Positions 33,923-42,237 of a stretch of DNA of 64,000 nucleotides are shown piece after piece; positions within the stretch are counted from its first letter, which is position 1; each line of letters starts with the position of its first letter. A program made the translations under genes and the position numbers. Where the stretch lies: contig JAABSA010000001.1 in the NCBI GenBank assembly GCA_011390635.1, positions 206,623 to 270,622 on the forward strand, read 5' to 3'. Source of the stretch: Desulfotignum sp. GTDB taxonomy: Bacteria > Desulfobacterota > Desulfobacteria > Desulfobacterales > Desulfobacteraceae. The notes under the pieces were generated by a model. That model saw only the letters and a program-made list of their open reading frames with translations. It made no database searches and was not told where the DNA came from.

Positions 33923-36052
33923 TTAGGCCTTTGAAATTGCGGCTGTCGTTCCACAGGCAGCATCCAGTCCTGAACCAGGTTCAATTACCGGGCTGATTAA
34001 TTCATGTATGTTTACACCTTTTCCGGCCACATATTTATTGTCAAACGTGTGCCCGAGGCCTTTGACCATTCCAATGACACCGGGCATGATACCTTCGTTG
34101 AAATTCACCCGCACCCTTGCAGATCCTGTGGGGGTTGTCAGGGTTGCAAAGCCCCCATCTGTAAGTCCATTGGCAGTATCGGGATTGATTTCCACACATA
34201 CGTCTTTGCCCTTGAGCACCCGGTCGGATACGGTTTTAATGGCAAAGGGAGAAGCAGCCGGCACAGTGCCGGGCAACCGCATATTGTCGATAGGCACCAG
34301 GGTGAGAGCATAATCCCCCTGTGGATATATGGTTTGCGGATTATCCGACAGAAAGGCAAAACTGGTTTCCACACTGTCGGTGGGCGGTCCTTCTGCAAGA
34401 AGGGCATACCCATTCCCGGACAGGTCCTCCCAGACACCTGCGGCCACATCTTCCAGGCATGCCCGATAATTGTTCCATGCAAAGCTCCGGGCCATGTCAC
34501 CCCCAAGGGTTTTGGCCAGCTGGATTACGGTATCGCCTGCACTGCGGGTATCAAATACCGGATCCAAAACAGGCCGGGTCAGGCCCACAACGGAATTGGC
34601 TAATCCGGCTCTTGAGGGAACATCTTCCAAACGTTCCAGAAATGTGGATACCGGCAGAATCAGATCCGAGGCCATGGCGGTTTCATCCATAAAAGAGGAG
34701 AAACTTACCACAAAGGGAATTTTTTCAAAAGCAGCCCTGGTCTGTGAAGGATCATTCAGGGTGTAACAGGGATTGGCATTGTAAACAAACAAAGCCGTAA
34801 CCAGCGGATCGGCAGACTGGTTTATGTTTGTCACCATTTCCTGCACAGATGCACCCAGTTTTGCCTTGCCGAATCCGTCTTTGGCGGCTGTATCCAGGAC
34901 AGGGTCTGGAAAAGCCAGGTAGTCGTGAACAGGCTTGATAAAGGTGCCGCCCTTTTTGTTGACATTGCCGGTCAGGCAGTTGAGGGTGTGCACAGCAGCA
35001 AATTCCTTGAGGCTCTGGGCCCCGTCACCGCGTCCTTTACCGGGAATGGCCACCGGCATTTTTGCTCTGGCAAAGGCAATGGCAATTTTTTTGATATCAG
35101 CAGCACTGATGCCCGTGGCCGCTGCCACTTTTTCCACCGGGTATTTTTGCTGCACCATGGCATTGAACCGGTTGAATCCACCCTTGAAACCAGCGGCAAA
35201 TTCCGAATCAAACAGATTTTCTGTCAGCAGAACCCCGCACATGGCCATGGCCAGATCCGCCTCGGTTCCCGGTGTGACCGGTATCCATCTGTCTGCTGCA
35301 GCCGCAGTGGTGGAAAGCCTGTGCTCAATCTGATAGAGTTTTGCTTTTCGTTGTTTCCGGCTGGAATTGGCTTTGAAACAGGCAACCGGAGACCCCCATC
35401 CTTCAAGGATACCGGCTCCGAAACTCAAAATAAAATCAGCATTCTCCAGATCGAACCCCAGGGTATACCCCTTGCCATGAAGGGTTTGTGCCGTCAGTGC
35501 CAGCCAGGATTCAAGGGTTGGCATAACAAAATGGTTGGGAGAGCCGAATGCGGTCATAAAATGGCTGAACAGTCCCGCCACAGACCCCTGATCCGTGTCC
35601 GTGATACAGGCGAGGGTATGGGCCTGGTCATTTTTTCTAATGCGGCCCAAATGCCCTGCTGCCAGTGCGATGGCCTCTTTCCAGGAGATAGGTTCAAACC
35701 GGTCATTGATCTTTTTCAAGGGGGTTGTTACACGACAGGGATCATACAGGTATTGGAGCCCGGCGATACCATGAAGACATGCCCCGCCGTTATTCACCGG
35801 ATAGGTGTCACGCCCTTCTATTTTTACAGGCCTGCCGTCAATTTTTCTGACAGTAATGCCGCAGGTTCCCGGGCAAAGGCTGCACACTGAATGATCATAG
35901 GATATTTTTCCGTCAGGTGGAACAGGTGTCCAGGGCCAGTTCTGGGTCCAGATGGAAGAATCATCCGTCAGTTTGGCCCCAACCGGGGAAATTGCAATCC
36001 CTGCAACCGCACCAAGTCCCAATCCCAAGAAGCTTCTTCTGTCAACTTTCAT
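33923..36052 (-). CDS. qrcB: Qrc complex molybdopterin oxidoreductase-family subunit
   Basis: 709 residues. A Tat signal (DRRSFLGLGLG near residue 5) precedes the mature protein. CSLCPGTCGITVRKIDG provides three Cys for a [4Fe-4S] site, with a fourth in GGACLHG; the rest is the DMSO reductase-family fold. In Desulfovibrio QrcB lacks molybdenum and is thought to be structural; whether this one binds a cofactor cannot be read from sequence. ATG 36052 is chosen since it opens the Tat signal and has GAGG nine bases upstream; the 36 codons above are unsupported. Confidence 0.9.
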   Translation of the reverse strand: MKVDRRSFLGLGLGAVAGIAISPVGAKLTDDSSIWTQNWPWTPVPPDGKISYDHSVCSLCPGTCGITVRKIDGRPVKIEGRDTYPVNNGGACLHGIAGLQYLYDPCRVTTPLKKINDRFEPISWKEAIALAAGHLGRIRKNDQAHTLACITDTDQGSVAGLFSHFMTAFGSPNHFVMPTLESWLALTAQTLHGKGYTLGFDLENADFILSFGAGILEGWGSPVACFKANSSRKQRKAKLYQIEHRLSTTAAAADRWIPVTPGTEADLAMAMCGVLLTENLFDSEFAAGFKGGFNRFNAMVQQKYPVEKVAAATGISAADIKKIAIAFARAKMPVAIPGKGRGDGAQSLKEFAAVHTLNCLTGNVNKKGGTFIKPVHDYLAFPDPVLDTAAKDGFGKAKLGASVQEMVTNINQSADPLVTALFVYNANPCYTLNDPSQTRAAFEKIPFVVSFSSFMDETAMASDLILPVSTFLERLEDVPSRAGLANSVVGLTRPVLDPVFDTRSAGDTVIQLAKTLGGDMARSFAWNNYRACLEDVAAGVWEDLSGNGYALLAEGPPTDSVETSFAFLSDNPQTIYPQGDYALTLVPIDNMRLPGTVPAASPFAIKTVSDRVLKGKDVCVEINPDTANGLTDGGFATLTTPTGSARVRVNFNEGIMPGVIGMVKGLGHTFDNKYVAGKGVNIHELISPVIEPGSGLDAACGTTAAISKA

Positions 36053-36092
36053 ATGTAAATCCTCTGTAAAGTTTGCAATTCTTGTGTTTGGT

Positions 36093-36764
36093 TTATTTGT
36101 GACACTGGAAACAATAGCCCTGGTGGCCGGTTTCTTCTTTGTGACACACTGCGCAGTCATCCATTTTCATGCGGTCCCAGGAATTTTTCTTGATTCCCCA
36201 TATATTTTTCCCCCAGATATCACGGCTATAGCCGGTAAGCCGGTTTTCTTCATAGGGTCTGGAGGTTGTCGACTCGCCGATATGACCATGACAGGTTACG
36301 CAATCCATGCCGGCTGCTTCAATATGGGCTGCATGGGAAAAGAAAACACAATCCGGCTGTTTTGCATACACATACCAGGGAACCTCCCGCTCCTTTGCCA
36401 CATATTCGCTGGCAAAAATGGCTTCATCCCTGGTTTCTCCCATGGGTTCATCCGTATGGCAGTCCAGGCAGGATGCCATTTTCGGGATCCCGGAAAAGGT
36501 GCCGTCGTCCCGAAGAAAGTGACAGGATTCACAATCACCTGTTTCCTGTACATGCAGCGCATGATCAAAATTAAAGGGTTGTTCGTGTTTGGAATAAAGC
36601 AGCTTGGGGAACAGCAGCCATCCGGATAAAAAGCAAATCAGAAATGCCACAATAAAAAAAATGACACCCAGCCCCAGGCCTGTGTCATTTTTCGGGTCTT
36701 CGGCGGCACCTTCTGTTGCACCATCCACGGAACCATGTTCAGTTTTGTTTTCTAGTTCACTCAT
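36093..36764 (-). CDS. qrcA: Qrc complex multihaem cytochrome c subunit
   Basis: 223 residues. A cytoplasmic acidic start, one membrane helix (about 31-52) and a periplasmic domain with five CxxCH sites: CESCH, CLDCH, CVTCH, CAVCH and CFQCH. The Desulfovibrio QrcA is described as hexahaem, so one fewer site is visible here. It accepts electrons from periplasmic cytochrome c3 and passes them into the complex. GGAG lies six bases upstream of the start. It is the first gene of the operon. Confidence 0.88.
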   Translation of the reverse strand: MSELENKTEHGSVDGATEGAAEDPKNDTGLGLGVIFFIVAFLICFLSGWLLFPKLLYSKHEQPFNFDHALHVQETGDCESCHFLRDDGTFSGIPKMASCLDCHTDEPMGETRDEAIFASEYVAKEREVPWYVYAKQPDCVFFSHAAHIEAAGMDCVTCHGHIGESTTSRPYEENRLTGYSRDIWGKNIWGIKKNSWDRMKMDDCAVCHKEETGHQGYCFQCHK

Positions 36765-36897
36765 GAAAACTCCATCAATGTTAAAATGTTGATGTTACCT
36801 ATAACCATTTTATCCAGGCATCACCTGGCCATATTTTTTTGCAGCCGGCATTTGCCTGCCGGGTGCAATTTATCTTCACACAGGATAATCGCGTTAT

Positions 36898-36926
36898 TCT
36901 ATAGTAATATCTGAATTTCTTGTCAA
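36898..36926 (-). promoter_or_regulatory. Candidate promoter of the qrc operon
   Basis: On the minus strand TTGACA, a 17-base spacer and TATAGA. The predicted leader of about 125 bases contains two short hairpins, CCGGC/GCCGG (36845-36862) and CCAGG/CCTGG (36814-36828). Confidence 0.65.
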
Positions 36927-36982
36927 GATAAAATGAGGTTGGGATGGGGCAGGAAATGAGAAGTTACAAACGGCGGCAAACA

Positions 36983-37027
36983 AACCGTATCCACATCCAT
37001 AACCGGGATATGGATGTGGATACGGTT
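36983..37027. terminator. Perfect 18-base inverted repeat downstream of ccsA
   Basis: Arms 36983-37000 and 37010-37027 with a nine-base loop. It starts 16 bases after the ccsA stop. No T run follows, so it may be a Rho-dependent end, an mRNA-stabilising hairpin or a protein site. Confidence 0.5.
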
Positions 37028-37042
37028 GGAAAAACATACAAA

Positions 37043-37876
37043 TTATCCGTAACTGTGAAGGCCGGACAATAGAAAATTCACTCCGAAATAGGTGAACATC
37101 ACCGCCATGAACCCCACAATGGAAACCAGGGCAAGATTTTTGCCGTGCCAGCCGCGCATCATGCGCAGGTGCATGAAAATGGCATATACAAACCAGGTGA
37201 TCAATGACCAGGTTTCCTTGGGATCCCAGGACCAGTATTTCCCCCAGGCAGAATTGGCCCATACCGCGCCAGTGATGATGCCGATGGTCAAAAACAGAAA
37301 ACCGAATACAACCATCTGGTAGGTAAGTTCATCAATGACTTCCCCGTCAGGCAGGCGGCTAAAAATAGAGTCTTTGGATGCCTGGCCGGGTTTGATTAAA
37401 TACATGAGGCTGCAACCGAAAGCCAGGGCAAAACCGGCATACCCCAGAAAACAGGTGACGACATGGGCAATGAGCCAGTTACTTTTCAAGGCCGGAATTA
37501 ACGGATTTATTGTAGAACTGATACCGGGATCAAAAGAAGCATAGGCAATGGACAGAAATATCAACGGTGAAACCAACACTCCGAATCCCTGTTCCTTGTA
37601 TTTGAGTTCCACAAAAATATACAGTACTGCCATGGTCCAGGAAAAAAAGACCAAAGATTCATACATGTTTGTAAAAGGGGCACGGCCGAATCCCATCTGA
37701 TAGGATTCAATCCACCGAAACCCGATCCCGGCCGTATTGAACACCATGCCTGTAACCAGAACAAGGAACCCGATTGTTGCCAGTTTCTTTTGTTTAAATG
37801 CAAAAGATCCGATATAGAACACCGTGGCCAGTCCATAAATAAAGGTGGCCGACGACAAAGCAAAGGAACTGTTCAT
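37043..37876 (-). CDS. ccsA: System II cytochrome c maturation protein CcsA/CcsB family
   Basis: 277 residues with about eight membrane helices. The haem-handling WWD-type motif is GKYWSWDPKETWSLITW near residue 215, with conserved His in flanking helices. With ResB it exports haem and attaches it to apocytochromes. ATG 37876 is chosen since AAAGG lies ten bases upstream; GTG 37882 is also possible. It follows the resB stop by five bases. The neighbouring QrcA is an obvious client. Confidence 0.92.
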   Translation of the reverse strand: MNSSFALSSATFIYGLATVFYIGSFAFKQKKLATIGFLVLVTGMVFNTAGIGFRWIESYQMGFGRAPFTNMYESLVFFSWTMAVLYIFVELKYKEQGFGVLVSPLIFLSIAYASFDPGISSTINPLIPALKSNWLIAHVVTCFLGYAGFALAFGCSLMYLIKPGQASKDSIFSRLPDGEVIDELTYQMVVFGFLFLTIGIITGAVWANSAWGKYWSWDPKETWSLITWFVYAIFMHLRMMRGWHGKNLALVSIVGFMAVMFTYFGVNFLLSGLHSYG

Positions 37877-37881
37877 AACCA

Positions 37882-39255
37882 CTATACCTTTTTGAGTTGA
37901 TTTTCCAGATGGGTTTTCATTCTTGCAAGTCTGCGCTTCATGTCCTGGCTGCTGCGGTTTGTTCTGCCCGCCAGATGGATGCAGGTGCCCCCCTCATCCA
38001 TCGGCTGAAGAGCGACAAGATAGGACTGGTGTGACATAAAAAAAGTGATCCAGCACCCCAGAATCATCATGATAAAACCGGCGTATACATACCAGACCCC
38101 AGGATCTTTTGTCACCTGAAGCCCGGTATAATATCGTTTTTCAAAATCCTTGATGACAAAGGTGAACCGGCCTTTGCGCATCTTGTCAAAGGTGGGAAAT
38201 TTTACGGGCAGCCCGATCTGAATTTCTGGTTCACCCGCAAGGCTCACCTTTCCAAAAAAAGTCTCTTCCAGGTTGTGTCCCCTGAAGTCAAAATGGGGCA
38301 AAAAGCCCTGGAGCAGAAAACTGCCCTGGTCATCGGGCAGGGTAATGGTTTCTCCCACCTGTAAGGTCCTGGTGATCTCATCGCCGGTTTGGTTGTCCAC
38401 AATGGAAAGCACCGCAGCATCGGGGGTGGCAGTGCCGTAAGAGGACTGAAATATATTGATGCCTTTGTAGCGTAAAGGATGGTTGACCCGGATATCTGTG
38501 GTCAGGCTTTCCTGTCCGTTTTCTATGATAGTCAGGTTGGAGCGAAATTCTTCAGGGGCACCGGTATTATAAAATTTCACCTCGAATTCATTGCATTTAA
38601 TGGCAAAATCCAAAGAAATGGGCTCTCTTGTCTTGGCGGCAAACACCTGACGGATCTGGCCGCCTTCATCTATCCTGACAGAGGCCTTAAAGCCAAACAT
38701 CGCCCCCACAAGTGCTCCGGCCAGCAGGAGCAGGACACTGGCGTGCACCACAAAGACTCCCAGGCGGGTCCACCGCCCTTTTTCTGCATACAGCAGCGTG
38801 GTATTCTGGTCTTTTTGCCGGATCACCGGACCTGCCTGTCTTGACAGCCAGGTTTCACAGGAATCGGCTATCTGGTCTGGATTATGTTCCACCGTAACTG
38901 TCTGTTTTGTTGTAGATTTCAAAAACCGGTCCGGATGAAACCGCACCTGTTTGGGGAAAATGGTTTTCCAGATAAGAGAAAGCCGTTCCACAGAACAAAC
39001 CACAAGATTGATGCACAGCAAAAGCAGCAGAAACAAAAACCACCAGGCATGGTACATGTCATCAATATGGAAGACCTTTATCAGGTTATACATGCCTTTT
39101 CCATAAAGATCGATGTATTGCTGGGGTGATCCGTTCTGGAGCACCACTGTTCCGATGATGGAGGTAACAGCCAGCAGCACCAGTATATAAACCGTCAGTT
39201 TGACAGAGCAGAAAAATACCCATATCTGCCGGGGGATGGTGTCTTGATTTTTCAC
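37882..39255 (-). CDS. resB: ResB (Ccs1) cytochrome c biogenesis protein
   Basis: 457 residues. Three N-terminal membrane helices (about 15-37, 67-85, 170-190), a large periplasmic domain and a final helix near residue 395 are the Ccs1/ResB topology. It binds apocytochrome and works with CcsA. It starts at GTG with only a weak GAAAG upstream. It lies 21 bases after recD on the same strand, so it may be transcribed through from there. Confidence 0.9.
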   Translation of the reverse strand: MKNQDTIPRQIWVFFCSVKLTVYILVLLAVTSIIGTVVLQNGSPQQYIDLYGKGMYNLIKVFHIDDMYHAWWFLFLLLLLCINLVVCSVERLSLIWKTIFPKQVRFHPDRFLKSTTKQTVTVEHNPDQIADSCETWLSRQAGPVIRQKDQNTTLLYAEKGRWTRLGVFVVHASVLLLLAGALVGAMFGFKASVRIDEGGQIRQVFAAKTREPISLDFAIKCNEFEVKFYNTGAPEEFRSNLTIIENGQESLTTDIRVNHPLRYKGINIFQSSYGTATPDAAVLSIVDNQTGDEITRTLQVGETITLPDDQGSFLLQGFLPHFDFRGHNLEETFFGKVSLAGEPEIQIGLPVKFPTFDKMRKGRFTFVIKDFEKRYYTGLQVTKDPGVWYVYAGFIMMILGCWITFFMSHQSYLVALQPMDEGGTCIHLAGRTNRSSQDMKRRLARMKTHLENQLKKV

Positions 39256-39276
39256 TTTTTTTCTTTCATTATCAGG

Positions 39277-41013
39277 TTATGGTCCCATGACAGGATCAGA
39301 AGCATTTTTGCCCAGTTCACGGGCCAGCAGACGGGATACATTGGAGGTTTTTTCTACAGACAGGCCCATGGCTTCTCTGATGACCTCCATGCGGCCCAGA
39401 ATGATGGCTTTTTTCCTGGCCCGGGTTACCCCGGTATACAGCAGCTGCCGGGTGACAACCCGGGACAGCCGGTCCGGGATCACTATCAAAACAGTCTCAA
39501 ACTCCGATCCCTGACTTTTATGAATGGTTACGCCAAAGGCTGGTTCATGGGAGGGAAGATCCAGATAACGAAACTGTCGGACCAGTTTGTTCTCCATTTT
39601 GAAACCAGCTGTCATGGTACCTTTTCGGTTCAAAACAACCCCTGTATCTCCATTAAAAAGCCCCCTGGTATAATCATTTGCAGTGATCATGATCAATTGT
39701 TTAAAAAACCGTCCTCTTATACCAGAATCAAAAAACTTGCGCAAAATCTTTTCACAAATATGATTAATTTGTAATGTTCCGTATTCCCCATTTTTATGGG
39801 CACATAAAATTCTGAACCTGTCCATGGCATTGAGCGATTGTATCATATCCTGCTGTTCCATGAACGGACCATATCCATGTTTGATATGGGTCGCAAGTGT
39901 CTGGTAATAATCTGTGTGCGGCTGTTCGAACACAAGATCAGGATACCGGCCTGTTGTAAGAATGCTGGTCACGGCATTTACATCATTTTTCCGGATGGCG
40001 GTAGCCAGATTCTCAATACCTGTTTTTCCGCCGGATCTGAAATTATACTCCAGAAAAACCACAAAAGGCGCCATGGCATCTGTTTTGCAAATATCAGTGA
40101 ACACGGCGCCAGCCTGTACCGGGGACAGTTGGTTTTCATCTCCCAAAAGAATCACCCGGGCTGTCTGGGGAATGGCTTCCATCAGGCGGGTCATCAATGC
40201 CATATCAATCATGGATGCTTCGTCAATAATCACCACGTCAGCCGGGAGCAGATTGTCTTTCCCATGTACAAATCCAGGCTGGTCTTTTTTGGGAATCAAT
40301 ACGGAATGAATGGTTGCCCCATCCCTTAGGCGCACCGCAGCCTTTCCCGTGGGAGCCACTGATAAAAACCGCACAAAGGGCAGTCCATAAAATGCGGCAT
40401 GGGCCTGTATCACCTGTGTGATAATGTTTGTGATATGGGTTTTTCCAGTGCCTGGTCCCCCGGAAATAATGGTGAAATTGCTTGACAATGCCTGTAAAAC
40501 CGCTTCTTTCTGGTGCTGGACATGATCTGGATGCTGTCCTGTGAACCACTGATCCAATGCACCTGTAATGAAATCGTGGTTCACGGACACGGGATGTGAC
40601 CGGATGCGGGCAGCCAGGTTCTGCACCAGGCGATCCTGAAAATCATGGTATTTGGACAGATAAAGACAGCCATCTGAATCCAGAACCAAAGGAAGCTGAT
40701 GATGATATGAATCTGTGGAATTTTCCACCATGGATGCAGATTCCAGGGCATTCATCCAGGTGTCAAAATCAGGAAGACGTACCATATCTCCATTGTCTGG
40801 TGTCAGGTGGATGATGGTGTCCGATGCTGCTTTTATATCCAGGCGTATGTGTCCGTCGGCCAGGGCCCTGGAAACCAGAGCGCAGGAGATCGCTGCCAGA
40901 GGATGGTCTTCGGAGAACACACCTGCCATGGTTGTGGCAAAATAATAGTCCAGATGGGATATTACGCCATGTTCATGCAGCCTGTTCAAAAGACGAAAGC
41001 CTTTTGCTGTCAT
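39277..41013 (-). CDS. recD: RecD-like helicase (exonuclease V alpha subunit)
   Basis: 578 residues. Superfamily 1B helicase with Walker A GGPGTGKTHI near residue 190, Walker B VVIIDEASMID near residue 265, LGDENQLSP (motif III), a Q/R-rich motif IV region and motif VI-like VTRARKKAI. The N-terminal domain and end (RLLARELG) match RecD1. Such proteins work as part of RecBCD in double-strand break repair, but no recB or recC is found in the window. AGGAA lies upstream of the start. Confidence 0.87.
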   Translation of the reverse strand: MTAKGFRLLNRLHEHGVISHLDYYFATTMAGVFSEDHPLAAISCALVSRALADGHIRLDIKAASDTIIHLTPDNGDMVRLPDFDTWMNALESASMVENSTDSYHHQLPLVLDSDGCLYLSKYHDFQDRLVQNLAARIRSHPVSVNHDFITGALDQWFTGQHPDHVQHQKEAVLQALSSNFTIISGGPGTGKTHITNIITQVIQAHAAFYGLPFVRFLSVAPTGKAAVRLRDGATIHSVLIPKKDQPGFVHGKDNLLPADVVIIDEASMIDMALMTRLMEAIPQTARVILLGDENQLSPVQAGAVFTDICKTDAMAPFVVFLEYNFRSGGKTGIENLATAIRKNDVNAVTSILTTGRYPDLVFEQPHTDYYQTLATHIKHGYGPFMEQQDMIQSLNAMDRFRILCAHKNGEYGTLQINHICEKILRKFFDSGIRGRFFKQLIMITANDYTRGLFNGDTGVVLNRKGTMTAGFKMENKLVRQFRYLDLPSHEPAFGVTIHKSQGSEFETVLIVIPDRLSRVVTRQLLYTGVTRARKKAIILGRMEVIREAMGLSVEKTSNVSRLLARELGKNASDPVMGP

Positions 41014-41182
41014 TGAAATAATTTCCTGTGGGTTGCGGTTTCGTTATCATGTGTACCAATGTTTTGTGAGAAAATAAAGAGTGAACCTGCCGGTTGTATT
41101 CCCGGCATCAAACCAACCAGCAACTCAAATGAGTTTTATAAAAAGGGGAAAGAAGATGATCATTGCAAAAAAGCAATGTGTG

Positions 41183-41216
41183 TAAAAAAGGCACCTTATA
41201 AAAAATAAGGTGCCTT
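41183..41216 (-). terminator. Rho-independent terminator of the hemL operon
   Basis: A perfect 12-base stem (41188-41199 and 41205-41216) with a five-A loop. On the minus strand it is followed by six T. It lies 19 bases after the stop of the Arg-rich protein gene. Confidence 0.85.
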
Positions 41217-41234
41217 AAAGACTGTTTAAAAAAA

Positions 41235-41519
41235 TTATACTGTTTTTGAAAAAGGTGATCTTACGCCGGACTCCCTGGTGGTTTTTCTTCTGTCACCAGA
41301 AACATTGCGCCTGTCTACTCCTTTTCTGCGATTGTTTTGAAAGGACAGATCCACAAAGATGCCTTCTCGCACACTGCTTCTTCTGTCAGCTTTGGCTTTT
41401 CGCCGGTCTCTTCGAAACTTGCGGGTAATGGTTCTTCTACGTTCGGAAAATCCCCGGATTCTGTAAGGTGCATCAATGGTTTCGTCCCTGACCGGTAAAA
41501 TTTTATAATCAAATACCAT
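41235..41519 (-). CDS. Small Arg-rich protein with repeated DRR motifs
   Basis: 94 residues, strongly basic. Three clusters of the type RRDRRK, KADRRSS and GVDRRNVSGDRRK recur through the protein. No family is recognised. RNA or DNA binding is plausible from charge alone. The start ATG 41519 has GGGAAA upstream, at a poor match. It is the last gene before a strong terminator and lies 78 bases after the hemerythrin, so it is probably the end of the hemL operon. Confidence 0.6.
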   Translation of the reverse strand: MVFDYKILPVRDETIDAPYRIRGFSERRRTITRKFRRDRRKAKADRRSSVREGIFVDLSFQNNRRKGVDRRNVSGDRRKTTRESGVRSPFSKTV

Positions 41520-41597
41520 GGCTTTTTCCCATACAATTATCAGGTTGACATTAAACCCTCAGCCTGTTCATGATATCGTCTTATATACGGTGTGGCT

Positions 41598-42038
41598 TTA
41601 ATTTTTTTGTTTGGTATCTTCAATGTATTGGTGGATTCTTAAAAAAGGCACATACAGAGAATCACTGGTTTTAATATGATCCACAAGCCAGTTTCTCAGT
41701 TCCAGAATGGTCTCCATGGTCAGGTTTGTGACATCTTCTGCAATCTCCCGTCGCAGGCTGATGGCACTTTTGATGAACTGGCGATGCGCTCTGGAATGGA
41801 TATCCCGGTCAGGATATCCCCGTTTCCTGAGAATTTTTTCCTCAGTGGAAAAATACAGTTTTGCATAGTCATTGATGTCGGAAATCATGTTGGCGAACGC
41901 TTTGGGATCCGCTTTTTTTTGTTTCAATTCAATAAGTTCATTAAAAAGTGTAAACATTTTTTTCTGGTGATTATCGATTTCGGCAACATCCACACTGAAG
42001 CCTTTATCCCATTCGATCTTGAGATCGGTTTGTGTCAT
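41598..42038 (-). CDS. Bacteriohemerythrin-like protein with altered iron ligands
   Basis: 146 residues with the four-helix hemerythrin layout (IEWDKGFSVDVAEID, FSTEEKILRKRGYP, HSRAHRQF, LVDHIKTSD). Canonical diiron ligands are five His, one Glu and one Asp. Here the first His position reads DNHQKK, with His one residue early and Gln in the usual place, and the His of HFxxEE is Tyr (LYFSTEE). HSRAH, HIKTSD and the EE Glu are kept. So oxygen binding may be lost or changed. AGGAG lies upstream of ATG 42038; the longer frame is not supported. Confidence 0.85.
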   Translation of the reverse strand: MTQTDLKIEWDKGFSVDVAEIDNHQKKMFTLFNELIELKQKKADPKAFANMISDINDYAKLYFSTEEKILRKRGYPDRDIHSRAHRQFIKSAISLRREIAEDVTNLTMETILELRNWLVDHIKTSDSLYVPFLRIHQYIEDTKQKN

Positions 42039-42048
42039 TCTTATCTCC

Positions 42049-42237
42049 TTACTGCTTCTTTTTTTTTCCAAACCATACATTGCCGAAAATTGCAATGGAA
42101 AGCACCACTATAAAAATTGTTGCAATCCAGGTGCCCTGTTTTCCGAATCTCGGATAAATAACCATGGGAACCAGATACATGTACAATACTATATGACATA
42201 TCCCGATGCAGACAAGGCGGCCCCAGTTTTTTTTCAT
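42049..42237 (-). CDS. Small two-helix membrane protein coupled to mpl
   Basis: 62 residues with hydrophobic segments at about 7-28 and 36-55 and a basic end (GKKKKQ). Its ATG overlaps the mpl stop (ATGA), so translation is coupled. No family is recognised. It lies directly before the hemerythrin gene in the hemL-mpl operon. Confidence 0.65.
   Translation of the reverse strand: MKKNWGRLVCIGICHIVLYMYLVPMVIYPRFGKQGTWIATIFIVVLSIAIFGNVWFGKKKKQ

Noticed and set aside
34925..35890. 321-codon plus-strand frame over qrcB
   Set aside because: Antisense to the molybdopterin-family subunit, with no start signal or recognisable domain.
41157..41186. Nine-codon ORF (MIIAKKQCV) with AGGGG upstream
   Set aside because: Very short, no downstream gene on that strand, and it overlaps the terminator region of the hemL operon.
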